From Gallionella sp. (lineage in GTDB: Bacteria; Pseudomonadota; Gammaproteobacteria; Burkholderiales; Gallionellaceae), in NCBI GenBank assembly GCA_028714895.1, contig JAQTLM010000004.1, positions 1-64,000 of the forward strand: DNA of 64,000 bases, read 5' to 3'. Both the position numbers and the translations under genes were made by a program. The notes beneath the pieces were generated by a model that worked only from the letters and a program-made list of their open reading frames with translations, was not told the DNA's origin and searched no databases. This document shows, piece by piece, positions 36,838-53,292 of this stretch (positions are counted from its first letter, which is position 1; every line of letters begins with the position of its first letter).

Positions 36838-37959
36838 GTGCCGCAAACGAACCCTGCCATTCTTGTGCTTGCCGATGGCACGGTATTTCGGGGCATTGCC
36901 ATCGGTGCTTCCGGCAGCAGCATCGGTGAGGTGGTGTTCAATACCTCGATGACCGGCTATCAGGAAATCCTCACCGACCCTTCCTACTGTAAGCAGATCG
37001 TCACGCTGACTTGCCCGCATATCGGCAACGTCGGCATGAACACCGAAGACGTGGAGTCGCGCCAAGTGTTCGCCAGCGGCTTGGTGATCCGCGATTTGTC
37101 GCTGACGGTGAGCAACTTCCGCAGCACGCAATCGCTGCCGGATTATCTCAAGGCCAACAATGTGGTGGCGATCGCCGGAGTCGATACGCGCAAACTGACG
37201 CGCATTTTGCGCGAAAAGGGTGCGCAGAACGGCTGCATCGCCACTGGCACGGACGAGGCAGCGGCACTCGCGGCGGCGCGCAGTTTCGCCGGATTGGCCG
37301 GAATGGACTTGGCCAAGGAAGTAAGCTGCGCCGAACCCTACTCGTGGACGCAGCGCGAATGGGAGTTGGGCGTGGGCTATCCCGAGGTGACGCATTCCAA
37401 ATTTCATGTGGTGGCTTACGACTTCGGCGTAAAGCGCAACATCCTGCGCAAGCTGGCCGAGCGCGGCTGCCGCATCACCGTGGTGCCGGCGAAGACCCCG
37501 GCGGCAGCGACACTGGCGCTGGAACCGGACGGCGTGTTGCTATCCAACGGCCCCGGCGATCCCGAACCTTGCGATTACGCGATTGCTGCGACGCGCGAAT
37601 TCATCGATGCGGGCGTGCCGCTGTTCGGCATCTGTCTGGGTCATCAGTTGATGGGCCTGGCGGTAGGTGCGAAAACTGTAAAGATGAAGTTCGGCCATCG
37701 CGGCGCGAACCACCCGGTGCAGGATATGCAGAACAAACGGGTGATGATCACCAGCCAGAACCACGGCTTTGCGGTGGATGCGGCGACGCTGCCGGCAAAT
37801 GCGCGTGTGACGCATGTCTCGCTGTTCGACGGGACCTTGCAGGGTTTTGAGCTGACCGACAAACCGGCGTTCTGCTTCCAGGGACATCCCGAGGCGAGCC
37901 CGGGGCCGCATGATGTGGATTATTTGTTCAACAAGTTTATCAAGATGATGGAAAGATAA
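36838..37959 (+). CDS. carA: Carbamoyl-phosphate synthase, small (glutaminase) subunit
   Basis: 373 residues. Hydrolyses glutamine and channels ammonia to CarB for carbamoyl phosphate, used in pyrimidine and arginine synthesis. An N-terminal small-subunit domain ([29 protein letters not shown]) and a C-terminal class I amidotransferase with nucleophile Cys in [10 protein letters not shown] and the His-Glu pair in [12 protein letters not shown]. The start is GTG at 36838 with GGGAG seven bases upstream; the frame extends back to an ATG at 36784, but that would include the leader hairpin. carB follows 103 bases later. Confidence 0.97.
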   Translation: MPQTNPAILVLADGTVFRGIAIGASGSSIGEVVFNTSMTGYQEILTDPSYCKQIVTLTCPHIGNVGMNTEDVESRQVFASGLVIRDLSLTVSNFRSTQSLPDYLKANNVVAIAGVDTRKLTRILREKGAQNGCIATGTDEAAALAAARSFAGLAGMDLAKEVSCAEPYSWTQREWELGVGYPEVTHSKFHVVAYDFGVKRNILRKLAERGCRITVVPAKTPAAATLALEPDGVLLSNGPGDPEPCDYAIAATREFIDAGVPLFGICLGHQLMGLAVGAKTVKMKFGHRGANHPVQDMQNKRVMITSQNHGFAVDAATLPANARVTHVSLFDGTLQGFELTDKPAFCFQGHPEASPGPHDVDYLFNKFIKMMER

Positions 37960-37964
37960 AAATC

Positions 37965-38043
37965 AGCCACGGATTAACACGGATGAAACACAGATAAAAG
38001 CATGAAAAACCTAATCCGTGAAAATCCGTGTTCATCAGTGGCT
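37965..38043. repeat. ATCCGTG-type inverted repeat between carA and carB
   Basis: AGCCACGGATTAACACGGATGAA and its near complement at the right end (ATCCGTGTTCATCAGTGGCT) bracket an AT-rich centre. A relative lies at 45813-45903. It fills nearly the whole carA-carB gap. Confidence 0.8.
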
Positions 38044-38062
38044 AATTTATACATGTTAAAAA

Positions 38063-41281
<3,219 letters not shown>

Positions 41282-41303
41282 CGAAACTTAAGGAAGTATT
41301 GGT

Positions 41304-41780
41304 ATGAGTAAAATTCCATTGACTATCGTCGGCGCGGAGTTGCTGCGCCAGGAGCTGCATCACCTCAAGACAGTAGAACGTCCGGCGGTGATTAGCGCCA
41401 TCTCCGAAGCGCGCGCGCAAGGCGACTTGTCCGAAAATGCCGAATACGATGCCGCCAAAGAACGTCAATCGTTTGTCGAAGGACGCATCGTCGAGGTGGA
41501 AGGCAAGCTGGGCAGCGCACAGATCATCGATCCCAAGACGCTCAATGCGGATGGTCGCTGCGTGTTCGGTTCGACCGTGGTACTGGAAGACACCAACAAT
41601 GGCGACGTCGTCACCTATCAAATCGTCGGCGATGACGAGGCAAATATCAGGGAACGCAAGATTTCCATCAGCTCGCCGATTGCGCGCGCGCTGATCGGCA
41701 AATACAGCGGCGATATCGCCGAAGTGCAGGCTCCCGGGGGAGTGCGGGAATATGAAGTTGTTAACGTGCAGTATATTTGA
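41304..41780 (+). CDS. greA: Transcription elongation factor GreA
   Basis: 158 residues: N-terminal coiled coil with the tip acidic residues in [20 protein letters not shown], and a C-terminal FKBP-like domain with [18 protein letters not shown]. It enters the RNA polymerase secondary channel and stimulates cleavage of backtracked transcripts. AAGGAAG precedes the ATG. carB-greA linkage is usual in betaproteobacteria. Confidence 0.98.
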   Translation: MSKIPLTIVGAELLRQELHHLKTVERPAVISAISEARAQGDLSENAEYDAAKERQSFVEGRIVEVEGKLGSAQIIDPKTLNADGRCVFGSTVVLEDTNNGDVVTYQIVGDDEANIRERKISISSPIARALIGKYSGDIAEVQAPGGVREYEVVNVQYI

Positions 41781-41792
41781 ACGGGGTGGGTA

Positions 41793-41821
41793 GGAAGTGG
41801 TTTTTTCACTTACCACTTTCC
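41793..41821. terminator. Possible bidirectional terminator between greA and yhbY
   Basis: GGAAGTGGT (41793-41801) and ACCACTTTCC (41812-41821) pair around a T-rich loop between two convergent genes. The hairpin is modest and the T-tract lies partly in the loop. Confidence 0.4.
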
Positions 41822-41826
41822 CTTCT

Positions 41827-42180
41827 TTACTCGCGATTACCCAATTGCTTCTTGGACAGCGGTTTTTTGCCCTTGTGGCGCGGCATTTTCTTGATTTCGA
41901 TCTTGTGCGCCTCCGGGTTGGGTTGATAGACCACCAGAATCTTGCCTATATGTTGCACTGGTGCAGCGTTTAATTGGGTGCATATCTCCGTCAGAATGGC
42001 TTCACGTTGCGGCCGTTCCGCCATAACCCGGATTTTGATGAGTTCATGAATTTTCAGGCTCGACGCGATTTCCTTTAATACCGATTCGGTCAAGCCCGCA
42101 TTGCCTATCATCACCGTTGGACTTAAGGCGTGGGCGCGGCCCTTAAGGGCAAGGCGTTCAGATACGGTAAGAGATAACAT
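41827..42180 (-). CDS. yhbY: YhbY family RNA-binding protein (CRM domain)
   Basis: 117 residues. A single CRS1-YhbY (CRM) domain: LTVSERLALKGRAHALSP, the GxxG RNA-binding loop in MIGNAGLTESVL, and ELIKIRVMAERPQREAI. It associates with pre-50S ribosomes in E. coli. The ATG at 42180 matches the family N terminus; 36 upstream in-frame codons overlap the divergent rlmE gene and are dropped. A lysine-rich tail (MPRHKGKKPLSKKQ) extends the domain. Divergence from rlmE is the standard arrangement. Confidence 0.94.
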   Translation of the reverse strand: MLSLTVSERLALKGRAHALSPTVMIGNAGLTESVLKEIASSLKIHELIKIRVMAERPQREAILTEICTQLNAAPVQHIGKILVVYQPNPEAHKIEIKKMPRHKGKKPLSKKQLGNRE

Positions 42181-42216
42181 AATGGCCTTTTTTGTATAAG
42201 GCACGAATTCTAAACG

Positions 42217-42834
42217 ATGAAGCCCTCCAAAACCAGCAAACAATGGATGCGTGAGCATATCAACGACCCTTTTGTGCAACTCGCGCAAAAGGAAGGCTAC
42301 CGCTCGCGCGCCGCCTACAAGCTGCTGGAAATCGATGCCAAGGACCGTCTGCTCAAGCCTGGCACGGTGGTGGTAGATTTGGGCGCGACCCCGGGCGGCT
42401 GGTCTCAGGTTGCCGCAGGCAAGATCGGGCGCAACGGAAAGGTAATCGCGCTGGATCTGCTGCCGCTCAATCCGCTGGCCGGGGTGGAGTTTATTCAGGG
42501 TGATTTCCGTGACAATACCGTATTGAAGCAGTTGGAAGACTTACTACAAGGCAAACCAGCCGACCTTGTAATTTCCGACATGGCCCCCAATATCTGCGGC
42601 GTAGCGTCAGCTGATCAAGCGCGCGCCATGCATCTTGCGGAACTGGCAATGGAATTTGCGCTCGAACATCTGAAACCGTCAGGTAGTTTCCTCGTCAAAG
42701 TCTTCCAAGGCGAGGGGTTTGAGGATTTTTACAAGCTGATGCGCAGCCGTTTCGCCAAAGTGACTACGCGCAAGCCCAAGGCATCGCGCGACCGGAGCAG
42801 CGAGTTATATTTATTGGCCACCGGAAAGCTGTAG
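42217..42834 (+). CDS. rlmE: 23S rRNA 2'-O-ribose methyltransferase RlmE
   Basis: 205 residues. Methylates U2552 of 23S rRNA late in 50S assembly. The N terminus ([20 protein letters not shown]) binds the ribosome, the AdoMet site is [15 protein letters not shown], and the K-D-K-E tetrad is visible as Lys near residue 33, Asp in SDMAPN, Lys in FLVKVFQ and Glu near the end. Its TAG stop lies in the GTAG of a palindromic repeat. ftsH follows, as in most proteobacteria, after a 150-base gap with its own ribosome binding site. Confidence 0.97.
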   Translation: MKPSKTSKQWMREHINDPFVQLAQKEGYRSRAAYKLLEIDAKDRLLKPGTVVVDLGATPGGWSQVAAGKIGRNGKVIALDLLPLNPLAGVEFIQGDFRDNTVLKQLEDLLQGKPADLVISDMAPNICGVASADQARAMHLAELAMEFALEHLKPSGSFLVKVFQGEGFEDFYKLMRSRFAKVTTRKPKASRDRSSELYLLATGKL

Positions 42835-42879
42835 GGTGTGGTGGGCTGCGCCCACCATGTCGGGCGCAGCCCGATCTAC
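42831..42879. repeat. GTAG-bracketed repeat overlapping the rlmE stop
   Basis: GTAG, then GGTGGGCTGCGCCCACC, then GTCGGGCGCAGCCCGATCTAC: two hairpins closed by GTAG and CTAC, as in the REP pairs. The TAG stop of rlmE (42832-42834) is inside the first GTAG. Confidence 0.75.
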
Positions 42880-42986
42880 ATTTGGTTCCGGTTCGTCCGG
42901 CTTGGAATGCTCCTTGAGTAATCAAGCAATACATAGTCTAATGAACAACCTCGGCAGTCGTTGTGTATGCCGCTTAAGGAGCTATT

Positions 42987-44891
<1,905 letters not shown>

Positions 44892-44938
44892 ATCAGGATT
44901 GAGGATCGGGGATCGAGGAGTGAGTAACAGCGCTGTCC

Positions 44939-44980
44939 GATCCTCGATCCTCGATCCTCGCTCCTCGCTCCTCGCTCCTG
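44939..44980. repeat. Heptamer tandem repeat before folP
   Basis: Six consecutive 7-mers, GATCCTC three times, then GCTCCTC twice and GCTCCTG. The left part of the gap (44893-44920, TCAGGATTGAGGATCGGG...) is roughly complementary, so the whole ftsH-folP gap can fold into a long hairpin. Confidence 0.75.
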
Positions 44981-44981
44981 A

Positions 44982-45824
44982 ATGTTTTTACACTGCGGTC
45001 AATTCCAATTCGATCTCTCCCGCCCGTTGGTAATGGGCATCGTCAATGTCACGCCTGATTCATTCTCCGATGGCGGGCAGCATTTTCAACACGATGCGGC
45101 ACTGGCACATGCGCAGCACCTCATCGCCGAAGGCGCAGACATAATCGACATCGGTGGCGAGTCCACGCGTCCGGGCGCGCGGCCGGTCAGCGTGCAGGAA
45201 GAACTGGATCGCGTGCTGCCGATTATCGAAGGCCTGCGCGGCGCGCCGGCGCCCATTTCAGTCGACACTTGCAAGTCGCAGGTAATGCAGGCGGCGATCG
45301 CCGCCGGTGCGCAGATGGTCAACGACATTAACGCGTTGCAGGATGCTGCCGCGATGAAGGCAGCCGCTGCCGGCAATGTCGCGGTATGCCTGATGCACAA
45401 GCAGGGCAATCCGCAAACCATGCAGACGCAACCCCAATATCAGAATGTCATTGCCGAGATAGGCGAGTTTCTGCGCGAACGCATCGCTGCGGCGGAGGCT
45501 GCCGGAATCGGGCGCGAACGCATCGTGATCGACCCGGGCTTTGGTTTTGGCAAGGCGCTGGCGCATAATCTCGACCTGCTGCGCCATCTGGACAAGCTGT
45601 GCGAACTGGGTGTGCCGGTACTGGCGGGACTGTCGCGCAAATCGATGCTCGGCGTACTGACCGGGCGCGAGGCGGGAGACCGCGTAATGGCGAGTGTGGC
45701 AGCGGCCCTGATCGCGGTGCAGCGCGGCGCATCCATCGTGCGTGTGCACGACGTGCGCGAGACGGTAGATGCGCTGAAGATTTGGAATGCGGTAAATACA
45801 AAAAATACTGTTAGCCACGGATAA
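44982..45824 (+). CDS. folP: Dihydropteroate synthase
   Basis: 280 residues. Condenses 6-hydroxymethyl-dihydropterin diphosphate with p-aminobenzoate for folate synthesis; the sulfonamide target. Motifs: MGIVNVTPDSFSDGG, DIGGESTRPGA, and the pterin-binding DPGFGFGKALAHNL. The ATG at 44982 is needed to include the first strand (CGQFQFDLSRPLVMG); it lacks a good ribosome binding site and abuts the heptamer repeat. The order ftsH-folP-glmM is the usual one. Confidence 0.97.
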   Translation: MFLHCGQFQFDLSRPLVMGIVNVTPDSFSDGGQHFQHDAALAHAQHLIAEGADIIDIGGESTRPGARPVSVQEELDRVLPIIEGLRGAPAPISVDTCKSQVMQAAIAAGAQMVNDINALQDAAAMKAAAAGNVAVCLMHKQGNPQTMQTQPQYQNVIAEIGEFLRERIAAAEAAGIGRERIVIDPGFGFGKALAHNLDLLRHLDKLCELGVPVLAGLSRKSMLGVLTGREAGDRVMASVAAALIAVQRGASIVRVHDVRETVDALKIWNAVNTKNTVSHG

Positions 45825-45903
45825 ACACGAATAAGCACGGATTGAATCCGGCCCAAGCTGCTGGTGGGTTTTATCCGTGGATATCCGTGTTCATCCGTGG
45901 CTA
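45813..45903. repeat. ATCCGTG-type inverted repeat between folP and glmM
   Basis: AGCCACGGATAAACACGAAT at the left pairs with ATCCGTGTTCATCCGTGGCT at the right around a 30-bp centre. It overlaps the last codons of folP and ends 24 bases before the glmM start. Second member of the family seen at 37965-38043. Confidence 0.8.
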
Positions 45904-45927
45904 GTTCTCAAGACAAGGGGAAGAGAA

Positions 45928-47286
45928 GTGAGCAGAAAATATTTCGGCACCGACGGAGTACGCGGACGCGTGGGCGAGCACCCCATCACGCCGCAATTTG
46001 TGATGCACCTGGGCTATGCGGCAGGCAAGGTGCTGGCAAGCTCCAGCGATATGCGCGGCGAACGCCCCGGTGTGCTGATCGGCAAGGACACGCGCATCTC
46101 CGGCTACATGCTGGAATCGGCGCTGGAAGCGGGCTTGATCGCGGCGGGCATCGATGTGTATCTGGCCGGGCCGGTGCCGACTCCGGCGGTGGCTTACCTG
46201 ACTCGTGCATTGCGCCTGCAGGCCGGCATCGTGATTTCCGCCTCGCACAATCCCTTCGACGACAACGGCATCAAGTTTTTCTCCAGCAGCGGCGCCAAAT
46301 TGCCCGACGAGACCGAGCGCGCCATCGAAGCTGAACTGGATAACCCGATGCAGACCAACGCCTCGGACGGTCTAGGCAAGGCCAAGCGCCTCGACGACGC
46401 GGTCGGTCGCTATATCGAGTTCTGCAAGAGCACTTTCCCGTGCGAACTGGATCTGCGCGGCTTGAAGATCGTGGTGGATAGCGCGCATGGCGCGACTTAC
46501 CACATTGCGCGCCATGTGTTCCACGAACTCGGCGCGGACGTGGTCGCCATCGGTGCACAGCCGGATGGCAAGAATATCAACGACGGCTACGGTGCGACCG
46601 CACCCGCGAATTTGCAGAAAGCAGTGGTTGAACATAAAGCGGATATCGGTATCGCGCTGGATGGCGATGGCGACCGCCTGGTGATGGCGGATGCGTCTGG
46701 AAAACTCTACGACGGCGACCAGTTGCTGTATGTGATCGCCAAGCACCGTCAGGCGCAAGGCAGGTTGCACGGCGGCGTAGCCGGCACACTGATGACCAAC
46801 CTGGCGTTTGAACACGCGATGCAGAGGCTCGGCATTCCGTTCCTGCGCGCCAAAGTGGGCGACCGCTACGTGATGGAACTGTTGCAGCAGCAAGACTGGC
46901 AGCTCGGCGGCGAAAACTCAGGCCACATTATCTGCCTCGACAAACACAGCACCGGCGACGGCATCGTCTCGGCTTTGCAAGTGCTGCACGCATTACGCAC
47001 TAACCGGCAAAGCCTCGCCGAAGTGGCCACCGACCTGCACATGTATCCTCAGGTATTGATCAATGTGCGCGTTGCCAAGGGCGTGGATTGTCTCGGTCAC
47101 GCCCAAGTCAGAGCGGCAGTGTCTGATGCAGAAAAGGCGTTGGACGGCAAAGGCCGCGTGCTGTTGCGCCCGTCCGGTACCGAGCCGCTGCTGCGCGTGA
47201 TGGTGGAAGGCGAAGACAAGAAACTGGTCAAACAATCCGCCCAGCACATCGCCGAAGCGGTGCGTGCGGCCACCGCAGCCAATTAA
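45928..47286 (+). CDS. glmM: Phosphoglucosamine mutase
   Basis: 452 residues. Converts glucosamine-6-phosphate to glucosamine-1-phosphate for peptidoglycan and LPS. The active phosphoserine is in [12 protein letters not shown], the metal loop is DGDGDR, and the sugar loop GGENSGH and the phosphate-binding [12 protein letters not shown] follow. GTG at 45928 after GGGGAAGAGAA is the start; the frame runs back to an ATG at 45877 through the repeat, which has no family counterpart. Full length. Confidence 0.97.
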   Translation: MSRKYFGTDGVRGRVGEHPITPQFVMHLGYAAGKVLASSSDMRGERPGVLIGKDTRISGYMLESALEAGLIAAGIDVYLAGPVPTPAVAYLTRALRLQAGIVISASHNPFDDNGIKFFSSSGAKLPDETERAIEAELDNPMQTNASDGLGKAKRLDDAVGRYIEFCKSTFPCELDLRGLKIVVDSAHGATYHIARHVFHELGADVVAIGAQPDGKNINDGYGATAPANLQKAVVEHKADIGIALDGDGDRLVMADASGKLYDGDQLLYVIAKHRQAQGRLHGGVAGTLMTNLAFEHAMQRLGIPFLRAKVGDRYVMELLQQQDWQLGGENSGHIICLDKHSTGDGIVSALQVLHALRTNRQSLAEVATDLHMYPQVLINVRVAKGVDCLGHAQVRAAVSDAEKALDGKGRVLLRPSGTEPLLRVMVEGEDKKLVKQSAQHIAEAVRAATAAN

Positions 47287-47295
47287 CTTGCCGAT

Positions 47296-47431
47296 GTAGG
47301 GCGGGTTTAGCTTTGCATAGCCAATCGACTGATAAAACTACTAGCCATTCCACTAGGCCGCCAAAATACGGCAGCCAAGTGGCTGGTTATAAGCCGCAAG
47401 CGGCAAGTCGCTGGTTAAAACCCGCCCCTAC
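47296..47431. repeat. Nested repeat: GTAG palindrome around a MITE-like fragment
   Basis: Outer arms GTAGGGCGGGTTTA (47296-47309) and AAAACCCGCCCCTAC (47417-47431) pair with one indel. Between them, 47329-47417 resembles the left half of the 139-bp element (CTGATAAAACTACTAGCCATTC ... AGTCGCTGGTTA). One family seems to have inserted into the other. It fills the glmM-gluQ gap. Confidence 0.75.
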
Positions 47432-47433
47432 GC

Positions 47434-48333
47434 TCACGCGGGAATGTGCGACTGACCCGCCAATACCTCCGGCTGCCAGTTCGCTACCGCCCATTTCAAT
47501 ACCTCTTCCACATTGCCTTGCCGCAACTCGGCGGGCGGTTGCTGCAGCAGAAATTCCAGCACTGCGATCAGCGTTGCAATTATGTCATCGGCCGTAATGG
47601 CGGGCGCGAGCGTCTGCTTACTGAGTTTCTCGCCTTGCGCGTTCACAGCGATGGGCAGGTGCATGTAGGCTGGGGTGTCAAACCCCAGTAACCGTTGCAA
47701 ATATATCTGGCGCGGCGTGGAGTAGAGCAGATCGGATCCGCGCACCACATGCGTGATGCCCTGAAACGCATCATCCACCACCACCGCGAGCTGGTAGGCA
47801 AACAGCCCATCGGCGCGTTTCACCACGAAATCGCCGATCTCGCTTTCGAGGTGCTGTCTGATGTGTCCTTGCAGCGTATCGTCAAATTCGACCAAGCTGT
47901 CATCGGTGTGCACCCGCCACGCCCGCCCTTCGCGTCCAGCCTGAACACCTTTGCGGCAAGTACCCGGGTAGATTTGCCCGTCTATACCATGCAGCGCGGA
48001 ATCGGCAATCTCCCTGCGCGTGCAGGCACATTGGTAGGTTGAGCCGAGAGCCTGCAAACGTTGCAACACCTGCTCGTAAGCGTCAGTGCGCTGGCTCTGG
48101 TAGATGACTGATTCATCCCAACGAAGGCCGAATACCTCCAGTGTGCGCAGGATGTCGGCCGCCGAACCCGGTACACAGCGTGGCGTATCGAGTTCTTCCA
48201 TGCGCACCAGCCAGATGCCGTGGTGATGCTTTGCATCGAGATAACTGCCGACAGCGGCGGAGAGAGAGCCGAAATGCAAAGGGCCGGTGGGGGAAGGGGC
48301 GAAGCGGCCGCGATATTGGATTGAGGATCGCAT
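47434..48333 (-). CDS. gluQ: Glutamyl-Q tRNA(Asp) synthetase (GluQRS)
   Basis: 299 residues. Charges queuosine-34 of tRNA(Asp) with glutamate. It is the catalytic half of a glutamyl-tRNA synthetase without the anticodon domain: RFAPSPTGPLHFGSL holds the HIGH-type motif, zinc ligands are in CACTRREIA and YPGTC, and the KMSKS equivalent is GEKLSKQ. The start at 48333 is in MRSSIQYRGRFAPSP. It is convergent with glmM. Confidence 0.94.
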   Translation of the reverse strand: MRSSIQYRGRFAPSPTGPLHFGSLSAAVGSYLDAKHHHGIWLVRMEELDTPRCVPGSAADILRTLEVFGLRWDESVIYQSQRTDAYEQVLQRLQALGSTYQCACTRREIADSALHGIDGQIYPGTCRKGVQAGREGRAWRVHTDDSLVEFDDTLQGHIRQHLESEIGDFVVKRADGLFAYQLAVVVDDAFQGITHVVRGSDLLYSTPRQIYLQRLLGFDTPAYMHLPIAVNAQGEKLSKQTLAPAITADDIIATLIAVLEFLLQQPPAELRQGNVEEVLKWAVANWQPEVLAGQSHIPA

Positions 48334-48341
48334 TCAGTGCT

Positions 48342-48416
48342 GTAGGGCGGAAGCCCCGCAAGGGCGTTCCGCCATGCTTGAACCCATTTGGCGGAACCGC
48401 TTCGCGTTCCGCCCTA
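48342..48416. repeat. GTAG-bracketed repeat between gluQ and clpA
   Basis: 75 bp beginning GTAGGGCGGAAG and ending CGCGTTCCGCCCTAC, with inner GCGTTCCGCC / GGCGGAAC. The ends are inverted repeats of each other. It lies just upstream of gluQ and downstream of clpA. Confidence 0.75.
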
Positions 48417-48430
48417 CGTTAGCTGATGGG

Positions 48431-50683
<2,253 letters not shown>

Positions 50684-50684
50684 T

Positions 50685-50993
50685 TTACATTCCCTCCATA
50701 CCGCATCGCAGCGGATGCCCATGTTGTTTTGCAAATGCCGATACCTGAGAAACTTTGGTTTCGGCAACATCCAGCGAATATACCCCGCATACTGCCGACC
50801 CTTCACTATGTACTTTGAGCATAGTTTGCAGCGCACGTTCACGGTTCATCGCAAAAAAACGCTGCAACACCTCAATCACAAAGTCCATCGTCGTGTAATC
50901 GTCATTGAACAAAATCACCTTATACATACGCGGCGGCTTTGTTTTGGCGCGTTCCGGCGCAAGTACCGAACTGTTTTGCTGTTTAATCGCCAT
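50685..50993 (-). CDS. clpS: Clp protease adaptor ClpS
   Basis: 102 residues. Delivers N-end-rule substrates to ClpAP. YKVILFNDDYTTMDFVIEVL is the family signature with the residue-binding pocket, and CGVYSLDVAETKV is the second half. The ATG at 50993 (MAIKQQNSS) gives the usual disordered N-terminal tail of about 25 residues. Its TAA stop and the clpA ATG are one base apart (TAAAATG), implying translational coupling. Confidence 0.95.
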   Translation of the reverse strand: MAIKQQNSSVLAPERAKTKPPRMYKVILFNDDYTTMDFVIEVLQRFFAMNRERALQTMLKVHSEGSAVCGVYSLDVAETKVSQVSAFAKQHGHPLRCGMEGM

Positions 50994-51194
50994 AATTCTT
51001 AATAGGCATTCTGACACCCTCCCTTGGCAATATACCTGATGATTAACGATGCTTTTTCAAGCCTAATCGAAAATATTTTACAAACCCCCTTGACGATATC
51101 AACCAAACAAGAGTAAAAAGCGCGCTGGTGTTTGAATCAAAGTATCTGCAGTACTGGTTTTGCCGTGTGCGATCTTATGACTCAAACAGTTTTG

Positions 51195-51216
51195 CGGGGG
51201 ATTTCCCCGTTTTTTT
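51195..51216 (+). promoter_or_regulatory. Terminator-like hairpin in the csp leader
   Basis: CGGGG (51195-51199), loop, CCCCG (51205-51209), then seven T. It stands directly before the AAGGAAG ribosome binding site, so it may attenuate transcription or act as a cold-sensitive RNA switch in the cold-shock gene leader. It could also be the end of an unseen upstream transcript. Confidence 0.45.
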
Positions 51217-51233
51217 AGTAAGGAAGTAAACAC

Positions 51234-51437
51234 ATGGCAACTGGTACAGTTAAATGGTTCAACGACGCAAAGGGTTTTGGTTTTATCACTCCCGATGATG
51301 GCAGCGAAGATTTGTTCGCGCACTTTTCCGCAATCAACATGAGTGGTTTCAAGTCACTCAAAGAAGGCCAAAAGGTCACCTTTGAAGTAGTACAAGGTCC
51401 TAAAGGCAAGCAAGCCTCCAACATCCAGGCCCCTTAA
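51234..51437 (+). CDS. Cold-shock protein, CspA family
   Basis: 67 residues, a single cold-shock domain. RNP1 is KGFGFITP and RNP2 is DLFAHFSAI. It binds single-stranded RNA and DNA and melts RNA structure. A strong AAGGAAG site lies eight bases before the ATG, and more than 200 bases of leader separate it from clpS, as is usual for regulated csp genes. An intrinsic terminator follows. Divergent from clpS-clpA. Confidence 0.97.
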   Translation: MATGTVKWFNDAKGFGFITPDDGSEDLFAHFSAINMSGFKSLKEGQKVTFEVVQGPKGKQASNIQAP

Positions 51438-51454
51438 TCGGTTCTTGAGTTGGC

Positions 51455-51487
51455 AAAAAGCCCGGCACTTGCGTGCCGGGCTTTTTT
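51455..51487 (+). terminator. Rho-independent terminator of the csp gene
   Basis: AAAAAGCCCGGCAC, loop TTGC, GTGCCGGGCTTTTTT: a 9-bp GC-rich stem with flanking A and T runs, 18 bases after the stop codon. Confidence 0.93.
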
Positions 51488-51619
51488 ATTTCGCGGCTTG
51501 GGATCGCATACGACCAACAAATGCTTCGGCAAATCGGATGAGCCCAAACCTCTTTCACTTCAGCACCAGTTGCTGATCAGCAGCTTTCCCGGTATCCGCA
51601 TGAAATAACAAGTATCCGC

Positions 51620-52555
51620 TCATGCAATGCTTCCCGGAGCAACCAGGGTTTCTGTTTTTTCCACAATTCCGCCGCGCTTCAGCATGGAAAGATACTTTGC
51701 CTCATTGAGCAATGTTATTTTAGACAAGTAAGCGATATTTTTCTCAATGGACTCCAGATAGTAATTATTTTCAACGCCAAACCAGTCTTCGAAATGAAAT
51801 GCCAGCTTGGCATAGATACCGCCAAGCTCGCCATCAAGTTTTTGCCGGGTGACTTCGTAGAATTTCCGGGTTTTACACAGCAGGTCGCGGATGTTTTGGA
51901 AGCTTCCGAAATGCGCTTCCTCGAATTCCAAATACAGGAACAGCAGCTTCTCCAGATAAGTACGATCAGCCATTTGCCCCGTCAAATCAGCGGTGCTGAC
52001 AATTTGCCCGAGCAGGCGGGTGCGCTCGTCAGGAAAATAAATCTCGGATATAGCCTGTGCCGGGTCAGTGCAGAGAATGATGAATTCCAAATGTGTTGCC
52101 AACTCAGGCGGCAAGTGCCGGTCAGCAACATAGCGCTGCATAAATTCGATGCCCCGGCTGACATGGCTTTGTATGTACTGTGCACCGGTGCCGGTTTCTT
52201 CGCCGTCCAGTTGCGCGTAGCCAATATCGTGCATCAGGGCGGCCATCATAATCATGGTCATTTCGTTATCAGCCAGCCGGGTGCCTGAAATATGCACACC
52301 ATGCATCAGCCTCACTGCACACAGAAAGACATCCAACGTGTGATGCATGTCGTGGTATAGCGTTCTGATGGGGCAATAGCCGGGATATTCGCCGCGAAAC
52401 AAACGCACTACATCATCGAAGGCGGTTCGGGCAATGGAAAAATCGTATGCAGGGTTGATGCGCCTGACAATTTCGGCCGCTTTGGACCAAACCTCTTCTG
52501 GATTGCCATTGGCGAAGAGATTGTTGATTGCAGCAGGGGTTGGAATATTTTTCAT
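51620..52555 (-). CDS. HD-domain phosphohydrolase-like protein
   Basis: 311 residues. An HD-type metal site of the cyclic-nucleotide phosphodiesterase kind: YHDMHHTLDVFL, then MAALMHDIGYAQLDGEETG, and a distal Asp in STADLTGQMADR. The arrangement resembles class I phosphodiesterases rather than HD-GYP proteins, as the GYP motif is missing. No sensor domain is attached. The start is taken at the ATG at 52555 (MKNIPTPAAINN), downstream of the dnaQ stop; an upstream ATG at 52588 lies in dnaQ. The substrate is not known. Confidence 0.8.
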   Translation of the reverse strand: MKNIPTPAAINNLFANGNPEEVWSKAAEIVRRINPAYDFSIARTAFDDVVRLFRGEYPGYCPIRTLYHDMHHTLDVFLCAVRLMHGVHISGTRLADNEMTMIMMAALMHDIGYAQLDGEETGTGAQYIQSHVSRGIEFMQRYVADRHLPPELATHLEFIILCTDPAQAISEIYFPDERTRLLGQIVSTADLTGQMADRTYLEKLLFLYLEFEEAHFGSFQNIRDLLCKTRKFYEVTRQKLDGELGGIYAKLAFHFEDWFGVENNYYLESIEKNIAYLSKITLLNEAKYLSMLKRGGIVEKTETLVAPGSIA

Positions 52556-52593
52556 AGGTCCAAGCGCGCCGATACGGCGCATTGCCTGCCTGC

Positions 52594-53292
52594 TCACGCA
52601 CCTTCCAGTTGTAGCCACAGGCAACTACCTTTGCTCACCTTGTCGATATCGGCAAGTTGTTGCGCGTGTTCGGCCAATTCTTCCGCGCTTGGCTGCAACA
52701 CGCGCAGCTTGGGGCGCGACACATCGGTGCTCAACACCGCAGGCTGGCGCGTCTTGGGCGCGTCATCCTCGCCGAGCAGGCTCTTCTGCCCGCGCGTCAT
52801 GGCGAAATAAACTTCGGCAAGCAGTTCGGTATCCAGCAACGCACCATGCAGACTACGATGCGCATTGTCTATTTCATAGCGGCTGCACAAGGCATTCAGG
52901 CTGTTTTTCTTGCCCGGGTGCATTTCGCGCGCAACCTTCAGCGTATCTGTCACCGTATTCTGCAAAAGCGGCAGCCCCAGCAATTCCAATTCGTGATTGA
53001 GAAAGCCCATATCGAACGGCGCATTGTGGATAATCAATTCCGCCCCTTCGATAAACTCCAGAAAACTGGCCGCGATGTCTGCGAACTTCGCCTCGTTTTG
53101 CAGGCGCTCGTAGGTCAGGCCATGCACCGCTACCGCGCCTGCATCGATCTCGCGCTCGGGGTTGAGATAGCGATGAAAGCGGCGCATCGACACCTTGCGC
53201 CCATCCAGCTCGATTGCCGCCAGTTCGATGATGCGATGCCCCTGTTTGGGATCAAGCCCGGTGGTCTCGGTATCCAGCACGATCTTACGCAT
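52594..53292 (-). CDS. dnaQ: DNA polymerase III epsilon subunit (3'-5' proofreading exonuclease)
   Basis: 232 residues. The DEDDh exonuclease motifs are [15 protein letters not shown] (ExoI), [16 protein letters not shown] (ExoII) and [18 protein letters not shown] (ExoIII with the catalytic His). A short C-terminal extension after residue 185 would contact the alpha subunit. Its ATG overlaps the end of rnhA by eight bases. Gene order methyltransferase-rnhA-dnaQ is conserved in betaproteobacteria. Confidence 0.96.
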   Translation of the reverse strand: MRKIVLDTETTGLDPKQGHRIIELAAIELDGRKVSMRRFHRYLNPEREIDAGAVAVHGLTYERLQNEAKFADIAASFLEFIEGAELIIHNAPFDMGFLNHELELLGLPLLQNTVTDTLKVAREMHPGKKNSLNALCSRYEIDNAHRSLHGALLDTELLAEVYFAMTRGQKSLLGEDDAPKTRQPAVLSTDVSRPKLRVLQPSAEELAEHAQQLADIDKVSKGSCLWLQLEGA

